Assembly (NCBI RefSeq): GCF_004919085.1
Contig: NZ_STGL01000005.1
Location: 62,001-126,000 of the forward strand
Direction of reading: 5' to 3'
DNA: 64,000 bases
From: Nocardioides sp. GY 10127
Lineage (GTDB): Bacteria > Actinomycetota > Actinomycetes > Propionibacteriales > Nocardioidaceae
Shown: piece by piece, positions 52,917 to 62,477 of the stretch
Numbering within the stretch: the first letter of the stretch is position 1
Layout of the letters: the number at the start of each line of letters is the position of its first letter
Position numbers and translations under genes: made by a program
The notes under the pieces: generated by a model
Databases searched by the model: none
What the model was told of the DNA's origin: nothing
The model's input: only the letters and a program-made list of their open reading frames with translations

Positions 52917-54868
52917 GCCTGGCCCTCGGCGCCCGCCGCCTCGTCCAGCGCCGCCGCCACCCGGCGGTGCGCCTCCCAGATCTCCTCCGGCAGCCGCTCG
53001 AACTGGGCCAGGTGGTCGGCCCGGAAGCCCATCTCCTGACGCCACCGCTCGAGGTCGACGGTGAGGATCGCCTCGAGGTCGGCGGCCGGGACGTCGAGCC
53101 CGACCAGGTCGAGCTCCTCGGCCGTCGGGACGACGCCGACCGGCGTGGCGGTGCCGGTGACCTCGCCGTCCTTGAGGGCGAGCAGCCACAGCAGGGCCCG
53201 CAGGTTCTCGCGGTAGCCCGGCCAGCGGAAGTGCCCGTCCTCGGGGTCGCGCGCGAACCAGTTCACGTGGGCGAAGATCGGCTGCTCGGTGGCCGCGCCG
53301 ACGACGTCCAGCCAGTGCTGGGCGTAGTCGCCCTCGCCGTAGGCCAGGAACGGCCGCATGGACATGGGGTCGTAGCGCAGCTGACCGTCCAGGCCGTCCG
53401 CCGCGAAGGTCGCCTCGGCGCCCAGCGTGAGGCCGTCGTAGACGCCCTCGGCCAGGTCCGTGATGGCCCGGACCAGCGGCTCGCGGTCGCGGGTGCGGCC
53501 GCCGAAGATGATCGCGTCGACGGGGACGCCGGCGGGCTCGGCGTAGTCCGCCGCCACGTTCGGCACGTTGGCCAGCGTGGTGGTGAACCGGCTGTTCGGG
53601 TGGGCCCACGGGGAGGTGTCCCCGGGCTCGCGGTCGGCGATCGCCTCGCCCTTCCAGTCCAGCCACCCCGTGACGTCGGCCGGCGGCTCCGCGGTGCGGC
53701 CCTCCCACCAGACCTCCTGGGTGGTCGGGTTGTAGGCGACGTTGGTGAAGATCGCGCCGCTGCCGGGCTGGATCGCCTCGAGCGCGGTCGGGTTGGTCTT
53801 CTCGTTGGTGTCCTTGGCGACGCCGAAGACGCCGAACTCGGGGTTCATCGCGTAGAGGCGGCCGTCCTGGCCCACCCACAGCCACGCGATGTCGTCGCCG
53901 TAGAAGTCCACGACGTACCGGTCGCCGAGGGCGTCCGGGGCCAGGGTCATGGCGAGGTTGGTCTTGCCCGAGGCGCTCGGGAAGCCGCCCGCCACGTGCC
54001 ACCGCTTGCCCGTCTGCTTGTCGGTGATCCCGAGGAGCATGAACTGCTCGGCGAGGAAGCCCCGCCCGTCCTCGAACCCCCGGGCGGCCGAGGCGTACCC
54101 GTCGAAGCAGGCCTGGCGCAGGCCGTGCGCGATCTTGCCGAGCAGCGCGTTGCCGCCGTAGCTCGAGCCGTAGTGGAGGATCGTGCGCCGGTCGGCGACC
54201 GTGACGAAGTAGCGCTGGTCCTCCGGCGTGCCCTGGCCCAGGTTCGGCAGGTCGCCGGTGACGTGGACGGCCTTGACGAAGTCCTGGGGGTCGTCGAGGG
54301 CGTCGAGGTGGTCGATGCCGACCCGCGCCATCCGGATCATGTGCAGCACGACCGGCCGGTTGTCGGTGACCTGGACGCCGGCCGCGTACTGCGCCAGCGG
54401 CGAGCCCTCCGGGCTCATCAGGTAGGGCACCACGTACATGGTCTTCCCGACCGACTGCCCGGCCATCCGCTCGATCTGCGAGCGCACCATGTCGTCGCCC
54501 GAGCGCCAGTTGTTGTAGACGCCGCGGTGCCGCTCGTCGTCCGTGGCGACGATCGTCCGCTCCTCGCTGCGGGCGGTGTCCTTCACGTAGCTGCGCGAGT
54601 AGTAGAGGCCCTCGCCCGCGGGCTGGAGCTCACCTGCCTCCAGCGCCTCCGCGACCAGCCGCGCGTCGTCCGAGGCGTCGACCACCTCGACCCGCGACGG
54701 CTGCGTGATGTCGGCCCAGTAGCGGACGTAGGCGCGCACGTACGGGTTGCGGACCCGTCCGGCGTCCAGCGCCGCGTCCACCTCCGCCGCGCTCACCGGG
54801 GTGTCGCCACCCCGCGCGACACCGTCTTCCATCGTGCTGTCGACGCCCTGCTCGGCGACCTGCTCCAT
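52913..54868 (-). CDS. pckG: Phosphoenolpyruvate carboxykinase (GTP), divergent form
   Basis: A protein of about 651 residues converting oxaloacetate and GTP to PEP. GTP-PEPCK landmarks: YGSSYGGNALLGK, FPSASGKTNLAM (P-loop), FYGDDIAWLW, NPEFGVFGVAKDTN, FTNVAYNP, HPNSRFTT, IFGGRTRDREPLV and ARDPEDGHFRWPGY. The P-loop has Ser (codon 53971-53969, residue about 300) where characterised enzymes have a reactive Cys (SACGKTN). The N-terminal half also departs from the usual sequence (TMYVVPYLMSPEGSPLAQYA). ATG 54868 with GGAG upstream is chosen; 54886, 54874 and 54832 are alternatives. Confidence 0.88.
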   Translation of the reverse strand: MEQVAEQGVDSTMEDGVARGGDTPVSAAEVDAALDAGRVRNPYVRAYVRYWADITQPSRVEVVDASDDARLVAEALEAGELQPAGEGLYYSRSYVKDTARSEERTIVATDDERHRGVYNNWRSGDDMVRSQIERMAGQSVGKTMYVVPYLMSPEGSPLAQYAAGVQVTDNRPVVLHMIRMARVGIDHLDALDDPQDFVKAVHVTGDLPNLGQGTPEDQRYFVTVADRRTILHYGSSYGGNALLGKIAHGLRQACFDGYASAARGFEDGRGFLAEQFMLLGITDKQTGKRWHVAGGFPSASGKTNLAMTLAPDALGDRYVVDFYGDDIAWLWVGQDGRLYAMNPEFGVFGVAKDTNEKTNPTALEAIQPGSGAIFTNVAYNPTTQEVWWEGRTAEPPADVTGWLDWKGEAIADREPGDTSPWAHPNSRFTTTLANVPNVAADYAEPAGVPVDAIIFGGRTRDREPLVRAITDLAEGVYDGLTLGAEATFAADGLDGQLRYDPMSMRPFLAYGEGDYAQHWLDVVGAATEQPIFAHVNWFARDPEDGHFRWPGYRENLRALLWLLALKDGEVTGTATPVGVVPTAEELDLVGLDVPAADLEAILTVDLERWRQEMGFRADHLAQFERLPEEIWEAHRRVAAALDEAAGAEGQA

Positions 54869-55093
54869 GCCCATCTCCGTGACCATCTCGATGCCCGTTC
54901 CGTCGGCCTGCGGCCGCCAACCTAGTCGCGTCCATGACCCTCGTGGGCGTTCCGACGAATTGGAACGTTCAAGACGTCCGCGCAGGTCAGAACGGGTGAG
55001 AGTCGTGCTTCCTTTACCCAGACAACCTCGCGGCCCGAGCGTCGGGCAGGGGCCTAGGGCCCGACATCCGTGAACGGTCGCGGGCCCGCGAGC

Positions 55094-55129
55094 AACGACG
55101 CCGCCGCCCGTTCGGGCGGCGGCGTCGTT
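55094..55129 (-). terminator. Hairpin terminator of the hyp operon
   Basis: AACGACGCCGCCGCCCG (55094-55110) pairs perfectly with 55113-55129 in a 17-bp stem closed through TTCG. It begins 36 nt beyond the hypE stop on the minus strand and precedes the PEPCK promoter region. A strong candidate terminator, without a T-run. Confidence 0.75.
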
Positions 55130-55164
55130 CGGTGAGCGGTCGGGGACGACCGGTGAGCGGGGGC

Positions 55165-56223
55165 TCAGCAGATGCGCGGGAGCTGCTCCCCGATGGGCAG
55201 GTCGATGACGCGGGTGCCGCCCAGGCCGGTGCGGGCCACCACCATGCGCGGGTGGTCCTCGACGACCGTGCCGATGCGCACCGCCCCGAGGCCGAACGGG
55301 TGCGCGCGCAGCGCCGCCAGGGCGACGTCCGCGTGCTCCGCGGGCACGATCGCCACGAGCTTGCCCTCGTTGGCCACCTGCCACGGGTCCAGCCCCAGCA
55401 GCCCGCAGGCGTCCTTGACCTCCGCGGGCACCGGGACGTCCCGCTCGACGACCTCGATCCCCACCCCGGAGGCCGAGGCGATCTCGCACAGGGACGCCGA
55501 GAGCCCGCCGCGCGTGGGGTCGCGCAGCACGTGCACGTCGGCCCCGGAGGCGAGGAGGTCGGCGACCAGCCCGTGCAGGGGCGCGGAGTCGCTGCGGACG
55601 CCGGTGCCGAACTCCAGGCCCTCGCGGACGCTCATCACGGCCACGCCGTGGACGCCGATGTCGCCGGAGACCAGGACGACGTCGCCCGGCCGCGCGCGGG
55701 TCGGGCCGATGTGCACGCCGTCCGGGACGACCCCGATGCCGGCGGTGTTGACGTAGACGCCGTCGCCGGAGCCGTGGTCGACGACCTTGGTGTCGCCGGT
55801 GACCAGCTGGACGCCGGCGGCCTCGGCGGCCTTGCCCATCGCGGTGGCGATGCGCCCCAGGTCGGCCATCTCGGTGCCCTCGGCCACGATGAAGCCGGTC
55901 GAGAGGTAGAGCGGCACCGCGCCCGACATCGCCAGGTCGTTGACCGTGCCGTTGACGGCCAGGTCCCCGATGCACCCGCCGGGGAAGAACATCGGCTTCA
56001 CCACGTAGGAGTCCGTCGAGAACGCCAGCCGCCCGGCCGGCCGCGGCAGCACGGCGGAGTCGCCCAGCTCGCCGGGCGAGGCCGCCGCGAACGCCGGCAG
56101 GAACAGGTTCTCCACCAGCTCGGCGCTCATCGCGCCGCCGCCGCCGTGGCCCATCACGACCTGCGGGGTGTCGCGCAGCGGCATCGGGCAGGTCCAGCCC
56201 TCGAAGTCGAGGTCGTTGCTCAT
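55165..56223 (-). CDS. hypE: [NiFe]-hydrogenase maturation protein HypE
   Basis: A 352-residue AIR-synthase-like protein that dehydrates a C-terminal thiocarboxamide to thiocyanate, the source of the active-site CN ligands. MGHGGGGAMSAELVENLFLP, LAFSTDSYVVKPMFFPGGCI, LAVNGTVNDLAMSGAVPLYL and TRGGLSASLCEIA are typical; the C-terminus is PRIC, with the essential terminal Cys carbamoylated by HypF. ATG at 56223 follows GGAGGAGAAG. Last gene of the operon, followed by a 17-bp-stem hairpin. Confidence 0.97.
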   Translation of the reverse strand: MSNDLDFEGWTCPMPLRDTPQVVMGHGGGGAMSAELVENLFLPAFAAASPGELGDSAVLPRPAGRLAFSTDSYVVKPMFFPGGCIGDLAVNGTVNDLAMSGAVPLYLSTGFIVAEGTEMADLGRIATAMGKAAEAAGVQLVTGDTKVVDHGSGDGVYVNTAGIGVVPDGVHIGPTRARPGDVVLVSGDIGVHGVAVMSVREGLEFGTGVRSDSAPLHGLVADLLASGADVHVLRDPTRGGLSASLCEIASASGVGIEVVERDVPVPAEVKDACGLLGLDPWQVANEGKLVAIVPAEHADVALAALRAHPFGLGAVRIGTVVEDHPRMVVARTGLGGTRVIDLPIGEQLPRIC

Positions 56224-56251
56224 CTTCTCTTCTCCTCCGGTCGTGCCGGCG

Positions 56252-57352
56252 TCAGCGCGTGGTCAGCTCGAGGCGGCGGTAGGCGTAGTACGCGGCGCAG
56301 GCGCCCTCGGAGGAGACCATCGTGGCCCCCAGCGGGTTGCGCGGCGTGCACTCCTTGCCGAAGGCGGCGCACTCGTGGGGCTTGATCAGCCCCTGGAGCA
56401 CCTCGCCCGAGCGGCACAGCGGCGACTCCTCGGTCACGATGTCGGTGACCTGGAACCGCAGCTCGGCGTCGAAGTCGGCGTACTTGTCCGCCAGCCGCCA
56501 GCCGGACCCGGGGATGCGGCCGATGCCGCGCCACGTCCGGTCGGTGACGGTGAAGACGTCCTCGAGCATCGCCTGGGCCGCCGGGTTGCCCGCGGCGGGG
56601 ACGGCGCGCTCGTAGGCGTTCTCCAGCTCGTGCCGGCCCTCCTCGAGCTGCACGATCGTCTTGCGGATGCCCTCGAGGATGTCGAGGGGCTCGAAGCCGG
56701 TGACGACGATCGGGACGCCGTACTTCTCGGCCAGCGGCGGGTACTCCTCGGTGCCCATCACGGAGCAGACGTGGCCGGCGGCCAGGAACGCCTGCACCCG
56801 GCAGGTGGGCGACTCCATGATCGCCGACATCGCCGGCGGGACGAGCACGTGGCTGACCAGCAGCGAGAAGTTCGTCAGGCCCAGGCGGCGGGCCTGGTGC
56901 ACCGTCATCGCGTTGGCCGGGGCGGTGGTCTCGAAGCCGATGCCGAAGAAGACGACCTGCTTGTCGGGGTTCTCCACGGCCAGCTGGACGGCGTCCAGCG
57001 GCGAGTAGACGACGCGGACGTCGCCGCCGCGGCTCTTGATGGTGAACAGGTCCCGGTCCGAGCCGGGCACGCGGAGCATGTCGCCGAACGAGCAGAAGAT
57101 GACGTCGGGGCGCTCGGCGATGGCCAGGGCCCGGTCGATCGTCTCCAGCGGCGTCACGCAGACCGGGCAGCCGGGGCCGTGGATCATCTCCACGCCGTCG
57201 GGCAGGAGCTGGTCGATGCCGTGCCGGATGATCGAGTGGGTCTGCCCGCCGCACACCTCCATCAGCGCCCAGGGGCGGGTGGTGACGGCGTGGATCCGGT
57301 CGAGCAGCCGCTTGGCGAGGTCCGGGTCGGAGAACTCGTCCAGGTACTTCAC
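56252..57352 (-). CDS. hypD: [NiFe]-hydrogenase maturation protein HypD
   Basis: A 366-residue [4Fe-4S] protein that with HypC carries the Fe(CN)2CO unit. [59 protein letters not shown] and the C-terminal Cys ladder ([33 protein letters not shown]) are all in place. GTG at 57352 overlaps the hypC stop by 4 nt, and hypE begins 28 nt after its stop. Length is normal. Confidence 0.97.
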   Translation of the reverse strand: MKYLDEFSDPDLAKRLLDRIHAVTTRPWALMEVCGGQTHSIIRHGIDQLLPDGVEMIHGPGCPVCVTPLETIDRALAIAERPDVIFCSFGDMLRVPGSDRDLFTIKSRGGDVRVVYSPLDAVQLAVENPDKQVVFFGIGFETTAPANAMTVHQARRLGLTNFSLLVSHVLVPPAMSAIMESPTCRVQAFLAAGHVCSVMGTEEYPPLAEKYGVPIVVTGFEPLDILEGIRKTIVQLEEGRHELENAYERAVPAAGNPAAQAMLEDVFTVTDRTWRGIGRIPGSGWRLADKYADFDAELRFQVTDIVTEESPLCRSGEVLQGLIKPHECAAFGKECTPRNPLGATMVSSEGACAAYYAYRRLELTTR

Positions 57353-57687
57353 GAGGCCACCCCCGGCGTGGTCGGGTCGACGCCCCGGGCGGGCTGCCCG
57401 ACGGGGTTGGGCATGCCCGCGTCCCGGGCCGCCAGCGCGAAGCCGTCGCCGAACTCCTCCTCCAGGATGCCCATCCGCTCGAACGTCTCGAGGGTCTCCT
57501 TTGCGGAGGCCTCGTCGAGCCGCTGGATGGCGAAGCCCACGTGCACGATCACGTACTCCCCGACGGTGATGTCGGGCAGGTAGGCGAGGCAGACCTTCTT
57601 GCGGGCGCCGCCGAAGTCGACGTCGGCCATGGTCGTGCCGCTCTCCTCGTAGACCTCCAGGACTCGCCCAGGGACGGCCAGGCACAT
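57349..57687 (-). CDS. hypC: [NiFe]-hydrogenase maturation chaperone HypC
   Basis: A 112-residue HypC/HupF protein. The N-terminal [12 protein letters not shown] with Cys2 is the defining motif: this Cys binds the iron precursor and the large subunit. [20 protein letters not shown] and [19 protein letters not shown] complete the OB fold. About 25 residues at the C-terminus exceed the usual length of some 80-90. AAGGAG precedes the ATG. Overlaps hypD by 4 nt; a 169-nt gap separates it from hypF upstream. Confidence 0.97.
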   Translation of the reverse strand: MCLAVPGRVLEVYEESGTTMADVDFGGARKKVCLAYLPDITVGEYVIVHVGFAIQRLDEASAKETLETFERMGILEEEFGDGFALAARDAGMPNPVGQPARGVDPTTPGVAS

Positions 57688-57856
57688 GGTGTTCTCCTTC
57701 GGTTGGCGGTGCTCTGCTTCAGGTGCTGCTTCGGGGTGGTGCTGCGGGGTGGTGCCGTGTGGTGCTGGTGCTGCGTGAGCGGGGGGAGAACCCCTTCACT
57801 CTGCCTCCGCGGGGCGACGCGGCCAAGGGGTCGGGCCCTCCGCCGGGCGGGTGGGG
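57688..57856. other. 169-nt spacer between hypF and hypC with GGTGCTG-like repeats
   Basis: This spacer breaks an otherwise overlapping operon. It contains several irregular copies of GGTGCTG/GGGTGGTGC between about 57720 and 57775, and a GGGG-AGAA-CCCC hairpin near 57784. No gene is seen. It could hold an internal promoter for hypCDE. Confidence 0.5.
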
Positions 57857-60313
57857 TCAGACGTCCCGCGCCGCCGGTGACGAACGGGCCAGGACGGCCG
57901 CGCCGACGGCGGCCTGCCCCAGGGCGAGCCCCCCGTCCGTGCACGGCACGACCGCGTGGTGGAGGACGTCGACGCCGCGCCCGCGCAGGGCCGCGACGAC
58001 GGTTTCCAGGAGGAGACGGTTGACCCATACCCCGCCGCTGAGCCCGACGGCGGAGGCCCCGTGCCAGGCCGCCTGCTCGGCGGCGAGGGAGGCCAGGGCC
58101 GTGCCCAGGCCGGTGTGGAAGGCCAGCGCGAGGTCGCCGGGGTCCTCGCCGAGGCGGGCGCGCAGGGCGAGGTCGCGGACGGCGGGGCGGACGTCCAGCC
58201 GGGTCAGCCCGCCGGCGTCCTGCACGAGGTCGAAGGCGACGGGCTCCGGGGACCAGGAGGCGCGGGCCGCGCGGCGGGCGACCGCCTCGAGCTCGATGGC
58301 CGCCTGGGCGTCGTAGCTCGTGCGGTGCCGGACGCCGAGGATCGAGGCCGCGACGTCGAAGAGCCGCCCGGTGGAGCTGGTGTCGACCGCCCCCTCGCCG
58401 GAGAGGTGCACCCGCTGGAGGAGCGACTGCTCGGCCTCCGAGAGCTCCTCGCCGACCGCGGAGCCCTCGAGGTCCACGCCCGCGTCGAGCAGGGCGAGGG
58501 CGGCGGTGCGCACGGGGTTGCGGACGCCGGCGTCCCCACCGGGCAGGCGGACGGTGCCGAGCGCGGCCACCCGCTCCACCTGGGTGCCGCCCTCGCTCAG
58601 CACGAGGAGCTCCCCGCCCCACACGGTGCCGTCGCAGCCGTATCCGGTGCCGTCCAGGACGACGCCCAGCAGCCGGTCCTCGAGCCGGCCGTGCTCGGCG
58701 GCGAGCGCGGCCAGGTGCGCGTGGTGGTGCTGCACCTCGTGCGTCTGGACGCCCAGCTCCGAGGCGAACCGGCGGGCCCAGGCCCGGGAGGCGTACCCGG
58801 GGTGCGCGTCGCAGACCAGCAGGTCGGGGCCGGCCCGGTGGAAGGTCAGCAGCGCGTCGGTGACCCGCTGGTGGTGCTCGCGCGCGGCGAGCGAGGCCAG
58901 GTCGCCCACGTGCCCGGAGACGTACGCGCGACCGTCGCGCACCAGGGCCACGGTGTTCTTGATCTCGGCGCCGGCGGCCAGCACCACCGAGGAGGGGTCG
59001 GCCCCCGGCAGCTCGACCGGCTGCGGCGCCCACCCGCGCGAGCGACGCACCGGCACGGCGCCGAGCGCCCCGCTCCACGCCACCACCGAGTCCTCCACCG
59101 GCACCGCGATCGGGCGGTCGTGCGCGAGCACCAGGTCGGCCGGGCCGTCGCCGGCGAGCCTCGCCACCGCGTCCGCGTCGTCCACGCAGAGCGGCTCGCC
59201 GGAGACGTTGCCCGAGGTCATCACGAGGAACATCGGGGCGCCGGGGCCGCCGTCGGGGTCCGCGCCCAGGAGCAGGTGGTGCAGCGGCGCGTAGGGCAGC
59301 AGGACGCCGAGCTCGTCCAGGCCCGGCGCGACGCCCTCGACCAGGGGCCCGCCCTCGAGCGCGGGCAGCAGGACGACGGGACGCTGCGGGGACTCCAGGA
59401 GCGCCTCGGCGCCGGAGCCATCCCCGCCGGTGTCCACGATCGCGCGCGCCGCCTCCAGGTCGCGCGCCATCACGGCGAACGGCTGGTCGGGGCGGTGCTT
59501 GAGCCGGCGCAGCCGCGCCACGGCCGCCGAGCTCTGGGCGTCGCACGCCAGGTGGTAGCCACCGACTCCCTTGATCGCCACGACCCGGCCGGCGCGCAGC
59601 GCCGAGGCGGCCGCGGAGAGCACCGGGTCTGTCCCCCGCGCCACGACGTCGCCGCTGCGGTCGAGCAGCCGCAGGGTGGGCCCGCAGTCGTGGCAGGCGA
59701 TCGGCTGGGCGTGGTAGCGCCGGTCCGTCGGGTCCTCGTACTCGGCCCGGCAGGCGGGGCACATCTCGAACCCGGCCATCGTGGTGGCGGGTCGGTCGTA
59801 CGGGAGGTCGGTGATGATCGAGAGCCGCGGCCCGCAGTGGGTGCAGGTGACGAAGGGGTGCCGGTAGCGGCGGTCCTCGGGGTCCGCCAGCTCGGCCAGG
59901 CAGGCCGCGCAGGGCGCGGTGTCCGGCGGGACCTCGGTGCGCGCCGCGCCCTCCACCGGCCCGGTCTCCGACGCCACGATACGGAAGCCGGACGCGCCGG
60001 TGGGCTCGACGTCCGTCGTCTCGACGTCCCCGACGCGCGCCAGCGGCGGCGCCTGGGAGACGAGGCGGTCCAGCAGGGCGTCGACCGCCCCGCGCGGCCC
60101 CTCCACCTCGAGGACGACGGAGGCGGCGTCGTTGCGGCACCAACCGGCCAGCCGCAGCTCGCGGGCGAGCACCGCGACGTGCGGGCGGAAGCCGACGCCC
60201 TGGACGACCCCGCGCACGACCGCGCGTCGACGCACCACGCCGGCGGGGCGGTCGTCGCCGCCGATCGCCACGGGGTCGAACGGGTCGAGCGGGGCCGTCG
60301 GGAAGGAGCTCAC
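57857..60313 (-). CDS. hypF: Carbamoyltransferase HypF
   Basis: An 818-residue enzyme that makes carbamoyl-AMP and transfers it to HypE. Domain order: acylphosphatase (VVRGVVQGVGFRPHVAVLAR, about 28-47), two C4 zinc fingers starting CAACLAELADPEDRRYRHPF (about 130-200), a YrdC-like domain (LRAGRVVAIKGVGGYHLACD), and a Kae1-like C-terminal domain with VQHHHAHLAALAAEHG and VGLSGGVWVNRLL. GTG at 60313 overlaps the NHL gene stop by 4 nt. Complete and of normal size. Confidence 0.96.
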   Translation of the reverse strand: MSSFPTAPLDPFDPVAIGGDDRPAGVVRRRAVVRGVVQGVGFRPHVAVLARELRLAGWCRNDAASVVLEVEGPRGAVDALLDRLVSQAPPLARVGDVETTDVEPTGASGFRIVASETGPVEGAARTEVPPDTAPCAACLAELADPEDRRYRHPFVTCTHCGPRLSIITDLPYDRPATTMAGFEMCPACRAEYEDPTDRRYHAQPIACHDCGPTLRLLDRSGDVVARGTDPVLSAAASALRAGRVVAIKGVGGYHLACDAQSSAAVARLRRLKHRPDQPFAVMARDLEAARAIVDTGGDGSGAEALLESPQRPVVLLPALEGGPLVEGVAPGLDELGVLLPYAPLHHLLLGADPDGGPGAPMFLVMTSGNVSGEPLCVDDADAVARLAGDGPADLVLAHDRPIAVPVEDSVVAWSGALGAVPVRRSRGWAPQPVELPGADPSSVVLAAGAEIKNTVALVRDGRAYVSGHVGDLASLAAREHHQRVTDALLTFHRAGPDLLVCDAHPGYASRAWARRFASELGVQTHEVQHHHAHLAALAAEHGRLEDRLLGVVLDGTGYGCDGTVWGGELLVLSEGGTQVERVAALGTVRLPGGDAGVRNPVRTAALALLDAGVDLEGSAVGEELSEAEQSLLQRVHLSGEGAVDTSSTGRLFDVAASILGVRHRTSYDAQAAIELEAVARRAARASWSPEPVAFDLVQDAGGLTRLDVRPAVRDLALRARLGEDPGDLALAFHTGLGTALASLAAEQAAWHGASAVGLSGGVWVNRLLLETVVAALRGRGVDVLHHAVVPCTDGGLALGQAAVGAAVLARSSPAARDV

Positions 60314-61566
60314 GCCAGGCCACGCTGCCAGAGGACGACACGGTTGTTGCCGGAATCGGCGACAGCCACGGTCTCGACGGGCACTTCCCCGTGCGCGGAG
60401 GCACCCGCCACGGGCCGGTGCCAGTGCACGCCGTAGGGCCAGCAGAAGGTGTCCGCGGCGACGCGCTCCCAGCGGTTCTCGCCGTTGGCGGCGTAGGTCG
60501 GCTGGCCGAGCACCGCGACCGGCAGGGCGTCGCCCACCGCGTCCGTGCCCGGGTAGAGCAGCACGCGGTTGTTGGCGGTGTCGGCCACGGCGGTGCCCCA
60601 CGCGCCCGCGCCGGTCACCGTGGCCAGCCCGTAGGGGAAGCGCATCCGCCCCGCCTGGGAGACGTAGGGGAACTCGGTGCCGGTGACGAGGTCGGGCTGG
60701 CCGAGCACGGCGTCCGCGGGGGCGTCGGCCTCGGGGTGCACGTCCCAGCGCAGGACGCGGTGGTTGCCGGCGTCCGCGACGAGGAGGCCGCCGGTGCCGG
60801 TGCCCGCCATCGCGTGCGGCCAGCGGAAGGACGCCGGGCCGACCTCCCCGCCGCGGTTCTCCTCCCGGGCGTGCTCGTCGGGCTGGCCCAGGACGACGTC
60901 GGCCGGGCGCCCGTCGAGGGGCAGGCCGTCGCGCCACACCAGGACGCGCCGGTTGCCCGTGTCGGCGACGTGGAAGCGGCCGTCGACCAGGGCGATCCCG
61001 AAGGGCCAGTAGAAGGTGCCGGCGTCCGCCTCGCCGCCGGCGTTGGGTTCCACGTCGGACGCGCTCGGCTGGCCCAGCACGTGGTCGGGCGGGGTGGCGG
61101 TGGCGGTCGGCACCTCGTCCCACACCAGCAGCCGGTGGTGCCAGGCGTCGGCGACGACCAGGCGGCCGTCCACGACGAGGACGCCCGTGGGCAGGTACAT
61201 CCCGTTCTCGGGGCCGGCACCGCCGGCGGCCGGGCCCTCGGTGTGCTCGTCGGGCTGGCCGAGGACGACGTCCGCCGGCGTCCCGTCGGCCGTGGGCATG
61301 GTGTGCCACACGAGCACGCGGTGGTTGCCGGTGTCGGCGGCGACGACCCGCGTGCCGTCGGTCCACACCGCGCGCGGGCCGTACATCCAGGCGGCCGTCG
61401 GGCTGGCCGGGGGCAGCGCGAGGCCGCCGGGCGAGTCGGCGCCCAGCACCACCGCGGGCCGCCAGCCGTCGTAGGTGGACGGCGGGGCGTCGGGGGTGTC
61501 CGGGACGCCCAGCCCGGGCACGTGCCCGGTGTGCACCTGCCCGGGGGCGATGACGCGGACCTTCAC
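60310..61566 (-). CDS. NHL-repeat protein of the hydrogenase cluster
   Basis: A 418-residue beta-propeller protein. Six blade-like units repeat the scheme VADTGNHRVLVW ... PADVVLGQPDEH ... FYWPFGIALVDG, at roughly 55-60-residue spacing from about residue 58. Such NHL proteins accompany the accessory genes of actinobacterial group 1h (high-affinity) [NiFe]-hydrogenases and may be a scaffold or electron-transfer partner. No export signal is visible at the N-terminus (MKVRVIAPGQVHTGHVPGLG). GTG at 61566 and its stop overlap the neighbours by 4 nt each. Confidence 0.88.
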   Translation of the reverse strand: MKVRVIAPGQVHTGHVPGLGVPDTPDAPPSTYDGWRPAVVLGADSPGGLALPPASPTAAWMYGPRAVWTDGTRVVAADTGNHRVLVWHTMPTADGTPADVVLGQPDEHTEGPAAGGAGPENGMYLPTGVLVVDGRLVVADAWHHRLLVWDEVPTATATPPDHVLGQPSASDVEPNAGGEADAGTFYWPFGIALVDGRFHVADTGNRRVLVWRDGLPLDGRPADVVLGQPDEHAREENRGGEVGPASFRWPHAMAGTGTGGLLVADAGNHRVLRWDVHPEADAPADAVLGQPDLVTGTEFPYVSQAGRMRFPYGLATVTGAGAWGTAVADTANNRVLLYPGTDAVGDALPVAVLGQPTYAANGENRWERVAADTFCWPYGVHWHRPVAGASAHGEVPVETVAVADSGNNRVVLWQRGLA

Positions 61567-62477
61567 GACCGGCCCCCGACGGCCGCGTGCGCGCCGCGCA
61601 CCCAGACCCGACCGGCCTCGACGCGCACCGGCACCTGCTCCAGCTGTGCACCCGGCATCGAGGTGCACTCCCCCGAGTCGGCGTCGTAGCAGAAGCCGTG
61701 CCACGCGCAGGTGAGCGTGCCGGCGTCCGGGTCGACCAGCGCGTTGGCCAGGCTCAGCCCCTGGTGGGCGCAGCGGTCGACGTAGGCCTGGACCCCGAGC
61801 CGCGTCCGCACCACGACCACGTCGGTGGAGGCGGCGTCGTCGACGGCGGTGGCGGTGCGCAGGTCGCCCAGCCCGAGGTCGTCCGCCCCCGTGTCCGTCC
61901 ACCCCGCGGCGACCAGCTCGGTGGCGGTGTCGCCCGCGTCGGCGGGGCGGAGCCCGATCGCGGACAGCGGGATGACGGTGGGGCTCGGCTCGTTCGGCAC
62001 GACCTCGACGCCCCGCAGGCCGGGCACGCCGGCGGTGAGCGCGGCCTCCACGGTCTCGCGCAGCGTCACCGACGCCATCGAGCAGCCGTTGCAGGCGCCC
62101 TCGAGCCGGATGTAGGCGATCCCGTCCTCGACGCGGTCCAGCGACGCGTCCCCGCCGTGGGAGGCGAGCGTGGGGCGGACCTGCTCCAGCGCCACGCTCG
62201 CGGCGGTCGTCGGGTCCGGCCGGATCACCCCCAGCACGGTGAGCAGCATCCGGACCTCGGGCACGTCGACGAGCGCGAAGAGCAGCTCCTTGCCGCGGGG
62301 GTCCTCCCGGAGCCCCCGCACCATCGCCACGACGCCGCGCCGGTGCAGCTCGGTGTGCGCGGCCAGCGCCTCCTCCAGGACGTCGCCCTGGCCCGCGTCC
62401 GCGGCCCGGGCCGTGGCCTCGTCCAGGCGCGCGGCGAGCTCCTCCAGCGACAGCGGGCCGAGGTCGGGGGCGCTCAT
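61563..62477 (-). CDS. NifU C-terminal domain-Rieske ferredoxin fusion protein
   Basis: A 304-residue protein. After a helical N-terminus (1-85), a NifU/Nfu-like domain at about 90-165 has the cluster-binding pair C129 and C132 (GACNGCSMASVTLRE). A Rieske domain at about 195-298 has CAH (C236, H238) and CAWH (C257, H260), the 2Fe-2S ligands. It therefore appears able both to hold or deliver an Fe-S cluster and to carry electrons. Operon overlaps of 4 nt on both sides tie it to the NHL and TPR genes of the hydrogenase cluster. Confidence 0.9.
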   Translation of the reverse strand: MSAPDLGPLSLEELAARLDEATARAADAGQGDVLEEALAAHTELHRRGVVAMVRGLREDPRGKELLFALVDVPEVRMLLTVLGVIRPDPTTAASVALEQVRPTLASHGGDASLDRVEDGIAYIRLEGACNGCSMASVTLRETVEAALTAGVPGLRGVEVVPNEPSPTVIPLSAIGLRPADAGDTATELVAAGWTDTGADDLGLGDLRTATAVDDAASTDVVVVRTRLGVQAYVDRCAHQGLSLANALVDPDAGTLTCAWHGFCYDADSGECTSMPGAQLEQVPVRVEAGRVWVRGAHAAVGGRS

